NCBI RefSeq assembly: GCF_014784055.1
Contig: NZ_CP061813.1
Span: 3,358,001 to 3,422,000, forward strand
Length of the DNA stretch: 64,000 nt
Direction of reading: 5' to 3'
Source: Polaribacter haliotis
GTDB lineage: Bacteria; Bacteroidota; Bacteroidia; Flavobacteriales; Flavobacteriaceae
How positions within the stretch are numbered: the stretch's first letter is position 1; each line of letters opens with the position of its first letter. The notes beneath the pieces were generated by a model, which did not search any database, was not told where the DNA came from, and saw nothing but the letters and a program-made list of their open reading frames with translations. Both the position numbers and the translations under genes were made by a program. Shown here piece after piece: positions 34,752 through 43,283 of this stretch.

Positions 34752-36842
34752 ATGGCAATTTTATCAAAAATTAGAGAACGCTCAATGTTCTTAATAATTA
34801 TTATTGGTTTAGCACTTTTTGCTTTTGTATTAGACCCTTCTACTTTAGGAGATTTTTTCAACTCTAGTAAAGTAAATGAGGTTGGAGAAGTTAATGGTGA
34901 GGCAATTTCTAGACAAGAATTTGCAACCGCTTTAGAAGCATATAAGCAACAAGCTGGTGGTAGAGTTTCTGAAATGCAAGCAGCGAAATCTGTTTGGGAT
35001 AACATTGTTAGAAAAAAGATTTACAAAAACCAATTAGCAGAAGCAGGTATTACTGTAGGAGAACAAGATGTTTGGAACGAAGTAATTAATTCTCCTTCTG
35101 TAAATAATAGTCCTCAGTTTCAAAATGAAGCTGGTATGTTTGACGAAGGAAAATTCAAACAGTTTTTAGCAGACACTAAAGAAAATAATGAGCAATTATG
35201 GTCTGCCTGGTCTAATTACATGAATCAGATTAAAGATAATGCTGAAACAAATACATACAATAGACTAATTACAGCAGGTTTAGGAGCTTCTTTAAAAGAA
35301 GGAGAAAACGAGTATATGATTGAGAATACGAAAGTAAATGCTCAGTTCGTATATGTTCCTTACAGTACTGTTGCAGATAGTTTGGTTAAAATTACAAAAT
35401 CTGATATTGAAGCGTATATTAAGAACAATAAAGCTCAGTTTCAAGTAGAAGCAGCTCGTGATATTTCTTATGTAAAGTTTGATATTGTTGCAACTCCAGA
35501 AGATGAGGTAGCTATAAAAGCAGATTTAGCTACTTTAATAGAAGACTTTAAAAAATCATCAGACAATAAAGATTTCTTAAATGAAAATGGTTCTGAAACT
35601 CCATTAGATTTAAATTATAAGTACAATGCAAATGTAAATCAAACTGTTGCAAATGACATTTTTGCAGGAGATAAAGGAGAAGTATTTGGGCCTTATAAAG
35701 ATCAAGGGTATTTTAAAATATCTAAAATTGTTGAAGTTTCTAAAATGCCAGATTCAGTTAAAGCGAGTCATATTTTAATTCCTTTTGTTGGAGCTCAAAG
35801 AGCAACTCCAGATATTACAAGAACAGAGGAACAAGCTAACAAATTAGCAGATAGTATTCTTACAGTTGTAAAAAGAAGAAGTAGCAAATTTGCAGATTTG
35901 GCAAAAGAATTTTCTTCAGATAAATCGAATGCAGAAAAAGGTGGAGAGTTAGATTGGTTTAACTACAGTAGAATGACACCTGCTTTTAGAGATTTTTCTT
36001 TTACAAACAAGAAAGGAACAATAGATGTTGTTAAAACTCCTTTTGGTTTCCATATTGTAAAAATAGACGAGACTAAAAACGAGCAGAAAGTTTTAAAATT
36101 AGCGACATACAGTAGAAAAATTGTTGCTTCAGAAAAAACTGAAAACGATGTATTCCAAAAAGCAGAGCAATTTGCATTGGCTGTTTCTAACAATAAAGAT
36201 TATGCACAAGTTGCAAAAGATAATAATTACAATTTAAGACCTGCAGTAGGTTTAAAAGTGTTAGATGAAAATGTACCAGGTATTGGAAACCAGAGACCAA
36301 TTGTTTCTTGGGCATTTGGTAGAGATTTAGAAACAGGAGATTTTAAACGTTTCGATTTAGAAGGTAGCCATGTTGTTGCAATAGTAACAGGAAAAACTGA
36401 AAAAGGTTTAATGCCTGTAAGTAAAGCAACAAATAGAGTAAGGCCAATCTTATTAAATGAAAAGAAAGCAGCTTTACTTTCGGAAAAAGTAAAAGGAGCA
36501 GATTTACAAGAAATTGCTAAAGCAAACAATACAACAGTTAGAACTGCAAATGGTATAAACTTAAAGACACCAACTTTAAGTGGTGTTGGAGCAGAACCTA
36601 AGGTTGTAGGTGCAATGTATAATGCAGCAATAGATAAAGTTTATAGTAATGTTGTAGGAAGTAGAGGAGTTTATGCTTTTAAAGTTTCTCAAAGAAATTT
36701 ACCAACAGCTTTACCAAATTACGATTCAAATAGAAAGAAAATTGCTGAAGCAAGAAAAGGACTTACATTTAAAATGTATGAAGCTTTAAAGGAAGCTTCA
36801 GATGTTGAAGATAATAGAGCTAATATGTATGTTTCTAACTAA
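34752..36842 (+). CDS. ppiD: PpiD/SurA-type peptidylprolyl isomerase
   Basis: A 696-residue periplasmic chaperone anchored by one N-terminal membrane helix (about 12-32: MFLIIIIGLALFAFVLDP). The SurA_N-like chaperone region (about 40-250) contains EVNGEAISRQEFATALE; the parvulin domain (about 343-440) contains VKASHILIPFVG and GGELDWFNYSRMTPAFRDF. It helps outer-membrane proteins fold after Sec export. It lies 123 bp after the CNNM gene and ends at a strong terminator. Confidence 0.9.
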   Translation: MAILSKIRERSMFLIIIIGLALFAFVLDPSTLGDFFNSSKVNEVGEVNGEAISRQEFATALEAYKQQAGGRVSEMQAAKSVWDNIVRKKIYKNQLAEAGITVGEQDVWNEVINSPSVNNSPQFQNEAGMFDEGKFKQFLADTKENNEQLWSAWSNYMNQIKDNAETNTYNRLITAGLGASLKEGENEYMIENTKVNAQFVYVPYSTVADSLVKITKSDIEAYIKNNKAQFQVEAARDISYVKFDIVATPEDEVAIKADLATLIEDFKKSSDNKDFLNENGSETPLDLNYKYNANVNQTVANDIFAGDKGEVFGPYKDQGYFKISKIVEVSKMPDSVKASHILIPFVGAQRATPDITRTEEQANKLADSILTVVKRRSSKFADLAKEFSSDKSNAEKGGELDWFNYSRMTPAFRDFSFTNKKGTIDVVKTPFGFHIVKIDETKNEQKVLKLATYSRKIVASEKTENDVFQKAEQFALAVSNNKDYAQVAKDNNYNLRPAVGLKVLDENVPGIGNQRPIVSWAFGRDLETGDFKRFDLEGSHVVAIVTGKTEKGLMPVSKATNRVRPILLNEKKAALLSEKVKGADLQEIAKANNTTVRTANGINLKTPTLSGVGAEPKVVGAMYNAAIDKVYSNVVGSRGVYAFKVSQRNLPTALPNYDSNRKKIAEARKGLTFKMYEALKEASDVEDNRANMYVSN

Positions 36843-36870
36843 TAATTAGAATCAATACCTTTAGAAAATA

Positions 36871-36903
36871 AAAAATCCGTTCACATTGTGAACGGATTTT
36901 TTA
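36871..36903 (+). terminator. Strong intrinsic terminator after ppiD
   Basis: ATCCGTTCAC and GTGAACGGAT flank a 3-nt loop (ATT); with the neighbouring A and T runs the stem is 14 bp, followed by TTTTTTATTTT. It closes the coaX-to-ppiD transcript. Confidence 0.92.
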
Positions 36904-37077
36904 TTTTTGGTCTTTTCTATTTACTATGAACATAACTCAAAAAGGAGTTTTAACTACTTTAAAGGTTAGAGATTTCGAGTAGCTGAAGAACAGTTTTTCG
37001 GAGTTTGAATCGCTTAAAATAGTTTGTTAAATAATTAGAATATTATTTTAAATAACAATAAGTTAACAAGTTAGTTT

Positions 37078-37219
37078 AGCCCTGATTGAAGTGGCATCCT
37101 TTTTATACCTAAGTAGATTTAGTATTTGTTATAATTATTAAATTACTTATTTAAAAAAAAATAAGGCTGAAATATAATTCTCATAAAAAGATATAACGTA
37201 AAGCAGGAAATAGCTTCAA
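37078..37219 (+). ncRNA. Candidate structured RNA in the ppiD-rho gap
   Basis: The 437-bp gap between ppiD and rho holds no ORF. It contains three nested helices on the plus strand: TTGAAG (37086-37091) with CTTCAA (37214-37219); CTTTTTAT (37099-37106) with ATAAAAAG (37183-37190); AAGTAGATTTA (37111-37121) with TAAATTACTT (37139-37148, one bulge). The internal loop between the first two is asymmetric and carries TGGCATC on one side and AACGTAAAGCAGGAAATAG on the other. The blocks TAGCCCTGATTGAAGTGGCA and GTAAAGCAGGAAATAGCTTC are ones I recall recurring in flavobacterial intergenic regions. A terminator-like hairpin follows at 37222. Strand and ends are not certain; the identity (possibly the Flavo-1 motif) is unverified. 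Confidence 0.6.
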
Positions 37220-37221
37220 AT

Positions 37222-37253
37222 AAAAAACCTTTTCGATTGCTCAAAAAGGTTTT
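37222..37253. terminator. Terminator after rho (and possibly after the structured RNA)
   Basis: AAAACCTTTT (37224-37233) pairs with AAAAGGTTTT (37244-37253) around a 10-nt loop. On the minus strand it lies 26 bp past the rho stop and is followed by T-rich sequence; on the plus strand it follows the candidate RNA. Confidence 0.7.
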
Positions 37254-37279
37254 GTTATATTTAAAAAAGTTGAAGAATA

Positions 37280-38986
37280 TTATCCGTTCATAGAAATTAA
37301 AAACTCTTCATTATTTTTAGAGAACTTAATTCTTTCATTAATAAATTCCATTGCTTCAATTGGATTCATATCCGCCAAATATTTACGTAAAACCCACATT
37401 CTCTGTACGTTTTTCGCATCTAATAATAAATCGTCTCTTCTTGTAGAAGATTTAATTAAATCGATCGCAGGATAAATTCTACGGTTAGAAATATTTCTAT
37501 CTAACTGAAGTTCCATATTACCAGTTCCTTTAAATTCTTCGAAGATAACTTCGTCCATTTTAGAACCGGTTTCTGTAAGTGCTGTTGCAATAATTGTTAA
37601 AGAACCACCATTTTCTATATTTCTAGCAGCTCCAAAGAAACGTTTTGGTTTGTGCAATGCATTTGCATCTATACCACCAGAAAGTATTTTTCCTGATGCT
37701 GGTGCAACAGTATTGTAAGCTCTTGCTAAACGTGTAATTGAGTCTAAAAGAATTACAACATCATGTCCACATTCTACCAAACGTTTTGCTTTTTCTAAAA
37801 CAATATTTGCAACACGTACATGTTTATCTGCAGGTTCATCAAAAGTAGAAGCAACAACTTCTCCACGAACACTTCTTTGCATGTCTGTAACTTCTTCAGG
37901 ACGCTCATCAATTAATAAAACAATTTGATAAACTTCTGGGTGGTTTGTAGCAATTGCTTTCGCGACATCCTTTAATAACATGGTTTTACCAGTTTTAGGT
38001 TGTGCTACAATCATTCCACGTTGTCCTTTTCCAATTGGAGAAAATAAATCGATAATTCTTGTAGATAAAGAGCTTCCTTTTTCTGCCAAATTGAATTTTT
38101 CTTGTGGAAATAATGGCGTTAAATGCTCAAAAGAAACACGATCTCTAACAATATTTGGATTTAAACCGTTAATTTTTGAAACTCTAATTAATGGAAAATA
38201 TTTTTCACCTTCTTTTGGAGGACGAACATTTCCTTTTACAGTATCTCCAGTTTTTAAGCCAAATAATTTAATTTGAGATTGAGAAACATAAATATCATCA
38301 GGAGATGATAAATAATTATAATCAGAAGAACGCAAGAAACCATAACCATCTGGCATCATTTCTAAAACTCCTTCACTTTCTATAATTCCATCAAACTCGA
38401 AGTCTGGATCTCTGTATCTGTTTCCAGATTTGTTACCATTACTTCTATTAGAGTTGTTTTTATCTCTAGGTTGGTTGGTGTTTTTGTTTTTTTGATTCGG
38501 ATTCTTCTGATTCGGGTTCTTCTGTTGTTTTGGAGGATGATTTGGAGTTTTTTTCTCTTGTGAATCATTCTTTTTTACAACATTCTCTTTTTTTACTTCA
38601 GAAGCATTTTCTTTTTTAATAGGGCTTTTAGCTCTTGGTCTAATTACCTGTTTAGGTCTTTCTTCAGTTTTTGCTTCAGAAATTTTAGGTTCAGGAGTCT
38701 TACTTTCTAAAGATTTTGTTTCTGGAGTTCTCTCTTCAGTATTGTTATTATCTGTTTGTGGTCTTTTAATAACTCTTTTTCTTTTAGGTTTTTCAGCTTT
38801 TACTGAATCGTTATTTGTTGGAGCAGCAACAGTTTTTGTAGAAGTAGGGTTTGCAGCTTGTGTATCTAGTATTTGATACACTAAATCTAATTTTTTAAGT
38901 TGACTCGTTTTTTTTAGTCCAATAGATTTTGCAATTATTTGCAAATCAGCAAGAGTTTTTGCTTTTAGTTCCGATATTTCGAACAT
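37280..38986 (-). CDS. rho: Transcription termination factor Rho with disordered insert
   Basis: Rho is the hexameric RNA helicase that ends transcripts. The N-terminal Rho_N (SAP-like) helices cover about 1-45 ([19 protein letters not shown]). A roughly 145-residue low-complexity region (about 50-195, rich in K, N, Q, P and S) follows, which Escherichia coli Rho lacks. The RNA-binding domain (about 200-275) starts at [20 protein letters not shown]. The ATPase domain has PKTGKT (P-loop, about 334-339), [10 protein letters not shown] and [13 protein letters not shown]. Length is 568 aa against 419 in E. coli. The gene has its own upstream promoter and a leader of about 115 nt. Confidence 0.95.
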   Translation of the reverse strand: MFEISELKAKTLADLQIIAKSIGLKKTSQLKKLDLVYQILDTQAANPTSTKTVAAPTNNDSVKAEKPKRKRVIKRPQTDNNNTEERTPETKSLESKTPEPKISEAKTEERPKQVIRPRAKSPIKKENASEVKKENVVKKNDSQEKKTPNHPPKQQKNPNQKNPNQKNKNTNQPRDKNNSNRSNGNKSGNRYRDPDFEFDGIIESEGVLEMMPDGYGFLRSSDYNYLSSPDDIYVSQSQIKLFGLKTGDTVKGNVRPPKEGEKYFPLIRVSKINGLNPNIVRDRVSFEHLTPLFPQEKFNLAEKGSSLSTRIIDLFSPIGKGQRGMIVAQPKTGKTMLLKDVAKAIATNHPEVYQIVLLIDERPEEVTDMQRSVRGEVVASTFDEPADKHVRVANIVLEKAKRLVECGHDVVILLDSITRLARAYNTVAPASGKILSGGIDANALHKPKRFFGAARNIENGGSLTIIATALTETGSKMDEVIFEEFKGTGNMELQLDRNISNRRIYPAIDLIKSSTRRDDLLLDAKNVQRMWVLRKYLADMNPIEAMEFINERIKFSKNNEEFLISMNG

Positions 38987-39108
38987 TATGTATTTGTTAA
39001 GTTAAAATGAATCTTAATTAATTTTAATAAGATTGTATTGAATGTTTTTTTTGATTGTAGTTATTTATATAGTACTATAAATAGCTTTTGTGCGGTTTAT
39101 TATAATAA

Positions 39109-39138
39109 CAAATATATGCTTTTTTTTTTAGTTCTCAA
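39109..39138 (-). promoter_or_regulatory. Promoter of rho
   Basis: On the minus strand TTG (RC of CAA at 39136-39138), 19 nt, then TATATTTG (RC of 39109-39116): a full match to the Bacteroidota promoter. The rho ATG is at 38986, so the leader would be roughly 115 nt. Confidence 0.7.
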
Positions 39139-39162
39139 TTTTCTTTTTAAAAAAGAAAGTTC

Positions 39163-39170
39163 TACTTTTG
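39163..39170 (+). promoter_or_regulatory. Candidate -7 box for the DUF4293 gene
   Basis: TACTTTTG matches TAnnTTTG, 19 nt before the ATG at 39190, divergent to the rho promoter. A -33 TTG is not evident. Confidence 0.5.
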
Positions 39171-39189
39171 TCAGACTAGATTTTACAAT

Positions 39190-39621
39190 ATGATTCAAAG
39201 AATACAAACCATATATTTATTATTAGCTTCTGCAATTTCTGGTGGACTAATATTTGTATTTGATTTGTGGGAAAACTTAAAAAGAGAAGTTTTTGCATTC
39301 GATTTATTGAGTTCGGATTCTTTTAATTTAAAAATTATTCCTATATTGTTTCTAGTTTCGGCGATCTTAACTTTTGTGGCTATTTTCTTATTTAATAATA
39401 GAAAACTTCAGTTTGTAATTGGTCGTTTAGCAATTTTGGTAAACCTTATTTTATTAGGATTATCGATTTATTTATCTCTAAATTTATCTGGAGAAACAGC
39501 TGTTTCAGAGAAAGGTATTGGGATGTTTATACCAATTTTAGCTATTTTGCTTATTGTTTTAGCAAATAAAGCGATTAAAAAGGATGAAGATCTCGTGAAA
39601 TCTGTAGATAGATTACGATAA
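39190..39621 (+). CDS. DUF4293 family membrane protein
   Basis: The 143-residue protein starts MIQRIQTIYLLLASAISGG, the hallmark of the Bacteroidota-specific DUF4293 family. Four hydrophobic helices are visible (about 7-27, 50-68, 74-95 and 108-127), with short polar loops. Function is unknown. It is divergently placed relative to rho, an arrangement I recall in other flavobacteria, and ends at a clear terminator. Confidence 0.88.
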   Translation: MIQRIQTIYLLLASAISGGLIFVFDLWENLKREVFAFDLLSSDSFNLKIIPILFLVSAILTFVAIFLFNNRKLQFVIGRLAILVNLILLGLSIYLSLNLSGETAVSEKGIGMFIPILAILLIVLANKAIKKDEDLVKSVDRLR

Positions 39622-39650
39622 AACTAACATCTTAGTTATATTTAGTGCGA

Positions 39651-39682
39651 AAAAAAACCGAGAATAATTTCTCGGTTTTTTT
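39651..39682 (+). terminator. Terminator after the DUF4293 gene
   Basis: CCGAGAA (39658-39664) pairs with TTCTCGG (39669-39675) around a 4-nt loop, extended by A7 and T7 arms, then ATTTT. Confidence 0.88.
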
Positions 39683-39801
39683 ATTTTAAAAGAAATTTTT
39701 ACGCATTCTTTCAAAGATAAAATTTTAAAAATGTAAATTTAGGGTTGTAAAAAGTGTAAAAAACACCATTTTTAAGCACCTGAAAATCAGTTATTTAAAA
39801 G

Positions 39802-39903
39802 TTTCGTATCCCTGAGCTCAGGGATAAGCATCCCTGAGCTCAGGGATGCGAAAAATATACGGTATTCAGGGATTGTTTGATGTGTAATAGTAAGTTAAAT
39901 TTG
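39802..39903 (+). promoter_or_regulatory. Tandem 18-bp palindromes and promoter of the NarL-type regulator gene
   Basis: ATCCCTGAGCTCAGGGAT, a perfect palindrome, occurs twice (39808-39825 and 39830-39847), exactly 22 bp apart. TTTCG (39802-39806) and CGAAA (39849-39853) flank the pair as a further inverted repeat. A lone half-site CAGGGAT lies at 39867-39873. Next to it is a full promoter: TTG (39873-39875), 20 nt, TAAATTTG (39896-39903), 9 nt before the ATG at 39913. Neither palindrome has a T tract, so termination is unlikely; an operator for a dimeric regulator is likelier. Confidence 0.75.
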
Positions 39904-39912
39904 TAAGGTAAA

Positions 39913-40578
39913 ATGAATAAAAAAATACGCGTCCATATTGCAGACGATCACAAAATATTAATTGAAGGTCTAATTGCAGTAATTAATACTGAAAAAAGCC
40001 TTTCTATTAAAGGATATTCTTTAACAGGAAAGCAAGTAGTAGATTGGTTCGATAAGAAAGGAAACTCTGCAGATGTTTTAGTTTTAGATATTACGATGCC
40101 AGAGTTGGATGGTTTTGAAGTTTTAAAACATTTTCGTGAACAAAAGATAAATCAAAAAGTAATTATTTTATCTAGTTACGACGATATTAAAATTGTAGAC
40201 GAAGTATTAAAACTAGGTGCAAGCGGATATATTTCGAAAGGAAATGCAGGAGGCCATATTATTCAAGCGATAAAGAAAGTAGCAGCTGGAGAGCAATATT
40301 TTAGCGACGATATCCAAAGTTTACTTTTACAAAAGATAACTGGAGGTAAATTACCAATTGGAGATGCACCTGAAGATTTTCTTTTTGAAAAATTAACCGA
40401 AAGAGAAATAAAAGTATTACGATTAGTAACATTAGAATATAATACCAGTGAAATAGCAGATCAATTAAATGTAAGCCATCACACTGTAGAAACACATAGA
40501 AGAAAATTATTAAAAAAATTAAATGTAAAATCATCAGTAGGACTAGCAATGTATGCAGTGAAATTTAAAGTAGTATAA
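39913..40578 (+). CDS. NarL/FixJ-family response regulator
   Basis: The 221-residue protein has a receiver domain (about 5-120) with the acidic pair DD (11-12), the phospho-acceptor Asp 59 in VLDITMPELDG and the conserved Lys in GYISKGNAGG. The C-terminal LuxR-type helix-turn-helix (about 155-215) is LTEREIKVLRL...NTSEIADQLNVSHHTVETHR. Dimeric regulators of this class bind inverted repeats, which fits the tandem palindromes just upstream. The partner is probably the kinase at 41487, two genes on. Confidence 0.93.
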   Translation: MNKKIRVHIADDHKILIEGLIAVINTEKSLSIKGYSLTGKQVVDWFDKKGNSADVLVLDITMPELDGFEVLKHFREQKINQKVIILSSYDDIKIVDEVLKLGASGYISKGNAGGHIIQAIKKVAAGEQYFSDDIQSLLLQKITGGKLPIGDAPEDFLFEKLTEREIKVLRLVTLEYNTSEIADQLNVSHHTVETHRRKLLKKLNVKSSVGLAMYAVKFKVV

Positions 40579-40743
40579 AAACTACCCCCATTTTTTAAGT
40601 TAAAGATAATATCTTACCCCTAAACGACTTATAAAGTAATCCCCCAATACGTACTCTAAAATGTATACGTTGTTGCCTACTTTATTATAAACGAGTTTAA
40701 CCAAAAAGTAATTTAACCTTAATCTTTAATTAATCCCATTATT

Positions 40744-41457
40744 ATGAAATCTCTAAAACTACTTACTTACGTATTAGCAACAGCATTTGTATTTACTTCA
40801 TGTTCTAACAACGAAAGTTTATTACCAGAACCAGAATCTATAAGTCTTTTAAAATCATTTAAAATTAAAAGAGATGCTAAAGGTGACTATTCAGTAGACT
40901 ATAATTTACCAGATAACGTAAGAACAGAAAAAATTGTAAACGACAAGAAAAATTCTAGCCAAGTTTATTTATATTCTTCAAATGAAGGAATAAGCAGAAA
41001 GGAGTCACAAAACTTAATAGTTGATGGAAATGAATTGAAAGTTGGTTTTGTAGATACTAACACAAATAACAATCCTTATATTTTAATTGAAGACGATAAT
41101 ATCTCTTATGCTAAAGGGAAAAATGAAGAAATGTTATCTGAATATAGTATTGCATCAAACGAAGATGGTACTTTTTCTTTAGATTTTAAAGTAAATAATA
41201 ATGTTACTGTAGATTTTGTTTATAATGAGAGTAAAAATATTTACGAAATTCATTTAGAAGCAGGTAAAGCTTCAAGTAAATCTTACAGCAGAACGTTAAC
41301 AAAACAAGAAAGTAAAGTGTTAAAAATTGATTTTGTAAATCATAAAGCGAATGCTAAATTTTCATCTAAAGCTGCTGGAGAAACAGCAATTAGAAGAAAA
41401 CCTAGAGTTTCAGTTGGTAATGGAGAAAGTACTGAAAATACAGGTTCTGTTGGATAG
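40744..41457 (+). CDS. Lipoprotein with internal duplication, between regulator and kinase
   Basis: The 237-residue protein has a lipoprotein signal (LATAFVFTSC, lipid Cys 20). Two copies of a roughly 60-residue unit follow: about 57-113 (GDYSVDYNLPDNV... to ...ELKVGFVDT) and 140-198 (GTFSLDFKVNNNV... to ...VLKIDFVNH), each starting with a G-x-[YF]-S-[VL]-D-[YF] strand. The last 30 residues are basic and low-complexity. I recognise no family. Placement between a NarL regulator (165-bp gap) and a TPR kinase (29-bp gap) suggests a sensor accessory or a target, but this is inference. Confidence 0.75.
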   Translation: MKSLKLLTYVLATAFVFTSCSNNESLLPEPESISLLKSFKIKRDAKGDYSVDYNLPDNVRTEKIVNDKKNSSQVYLYSSNEGISRKESQNLIVDGNELKVGFVDTNTNNNPYILIEDDNISYAKGKNEEMLSEYSIASNEDGTFSLDFKVNNNVTVDFVYNESKNIYEIHLEAGKASSKSYSRTLTKQESKVLKIDFVNHKANAKFSSKAAGETAIRRKPRVSVGNGESTENTGSVG

Positions 41458-41486
41458 TATAAATAACAGACAAAAGCACTAAATAA

Positions 41487-43283
41487 TTGAATAAGAAAAT
41501 AAAGCTAATAATTTACACGATTTGTATTTTATTTAGTTACAACCTACTAAAAGCTACCCCCAATAGTTTAGAATTTACTGAAGAAGTTTTAACACTTAAA
41601 ACTTCTTCAGTATTTCTTGTTTTACAAGATTCTGTATTTCAAAAAGAATATGACAAAATATTCGATATATATAAAAAGGAAGATTATATAAATGCATTAA
41701 AACTTGCTTTAAGTCTTTATGAATCTGAAAAAGGAAACACAAATAAGCAAAACTCCATTTCTGTAGCAATATTATTAGCCGATATTTATGATAAAACAAA
41801 TAATCATAATAGAGCTTTACAGTACTATCGAGAGTCTTTAAATCTATTAGAAAGAGGAAATTTTCAAGAGTTTAAAAAAAATAATTATTTAAGCGAAAAT
41901 CTCGCAAAAATATATCTAAGATTAGGGAGCTCTTTTCAAAATAATGCTCAAAAAGATAGTGCAAAATATTTTTATAAAAAGTTAGAGAATTTGTCAAGTG
42001 TTAATAATGCTGTCAATAATTATAAATCGATGGCATATAGTAATTTGATAGGTATTTATGAGATAGATTCTTTATATGATACTGCAATTGAATATGCGAA
42101 TAAGTCTATAGATATCAATATAAAGACTAATAATAAAATTGGGCAAGCAAAATCAACAAATAATTTAGGTAATATTTACTTAGCTTTAAATAATTTCGAA
42201 AAAGCTAAAGAAGTTTATTTAAAAGGAATTAATCTAATCAAGAATGATAATAGTCAAACATCTGTAAGACAAAAAGCAGATTTATATTACAATTTGGCCT
42301 GGGCAATGCGTAATTTAAAAGATTATAAAGCCTACGATTTTCAAGAACTTTCTTATGAAATAGAAGATGGTATAAGAGATAAGAATTATAGAAGAATGGT
42401 AGAAAAGGTCTCTATGCAATTCGATGTAAATAGAGTAAAAAGAGAAGAAGAAAGTAAGCGAGAAAAAGATTTAGTTACTTTTTGGTTGTATGGTTCAATT
42501 AGTTTCTTAATAATTTTATCACTCTTATATTGGTTAAATTTCTATAAGTTGAAACAGAAGAATTTGAGCCTAAAACTTTCCCAAACGCAACTTATACAAA
42601 ATCAAAATATAGAAAAAATAAAGTCGGAATCTCAAGCAAGAATTTTAAATGCGACCATAGATGGTAAAGAAAGTGAGAGAAAAGAGATTGCAGAAACTTT
42701 ACACGATAGTGTAAGTGCACTTTTGTCTTCTGCGAATTTACATTTAATGGCTACAAAATCTAATTTTAATGGAAAAGTACCTGTAGAAGTAGATAAAACA
42801 CAGCAAATTATTAAAGAGGCTTCAGAAAAAATTAGAGATTTATCGCACACATTAGTTTCTTCTGTTTTACTTAAATTTGGTCTTAATTTCGCCTTAAACG
42901 ATTTGGCAAGTAAATATTCTAACTCTCAATTAAATATAGAAACAGATATTAAAGATCTTCGAAGATATCATCAAAATTTTGAAATTAAAGTATATAATAT
43001 CATTCAAGAATTTTTAAACAATATATTAAAACATAGTAAAGCCAAAAATGCTATGATTAAAATGCATGAGGAAAATAATAAAATTTGTTTTGAAATCTCA
43101 GATGATGGAGTTGGTTTCGATAAAAAAATAATTTCTACAAAAGACGGATTGGGTATTAATCAAATAGAAGCAAGAATTCTAATAATGAAAGGATATCTTG
43201 GTATTAATTCTAGTGCGAATAATGGAACAAAAATTAGAGTAGAATTGCCAATTTTAGAAAAAGAAACTGTTAACCACGTGTAG
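41487..43283 (+). CDS. TPR-containing sensor histidine kinase (HisKA_3 type)
   Basis: The 598-residue protein starts at TTG 41487 with a signal peptide (KLIIYTICILFSYNLLKA). A periplasmic-looking TPR region follows (about 60-310), then a membrane helix (about 330-350: FWLYGSISFLIILSLLYWL) and a cytoplasmic kinase: coiled linker, His 406 in AETLHDSVSALLSSANL and HATPase_c with NNILKHSKAKNA (N box) and DDGVGFDKK (G1 box). This is the NarX-like family that pairs with NarL regulators. Its stop overlaps the convergent phosphodiesterase gene by 14 bp. Confidence 0.9.
   Translation: MNKKIKLIIYTICILFSYNLLKATPNSLEFTEEVLTLKTSSVFLVLQDSVFQKEYDKIFDIYKKEDYINALKLALSLYESEKGNTNKQNSISVAILLADIYDKTNNHNRALQYYRESLNLLERGNFQEFKKNNYLSENLAKIYLRLGSSFQNNAQKDSAKYFYKKLENLSSVNNAVNNYKSMAYSNLIGIYEIDSLYDTAIEYANKSIDINIKTNNKIGQAKSTNNLGNIYLALNNFEKAKEVYLKGINLIKNDNSQTSVRQKADLYYNLAWAMRNLKDYKAYDFQELSYEIEDGIRDKNYRRMVEKVSMQFDVNRVKREEESKREKDLVTFWLYGSISFLIILSLLYWLNFYKLKQKNLSLKLSQTQLIQNQNIEKIKSESQARILNATIDGKESERKEIAETLHDSVSALLSSANLHLMATKSNFNGKVPVEVDKTQQIIKEASEKIRDLSHTLVSSVLLKFGLNFALNDLASKYSNSQLNIETDIKDLRRYHQNFEIKVYNIIQEFLNNILKHSKAKNAMIKMHEENNKICFEISDDGVGFDKKIISTKDGLGINQIEARILIMKGYLGINSSANNGTKIRVELPILEKETVNHV

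Noticed and set aside
39802..39853. Tandem palindromes read as terminators
   Set aside because: No T tract follows either hairpin, the DUF4293 gene already has a terminator at 39651, and a promoter lies directly downstream.
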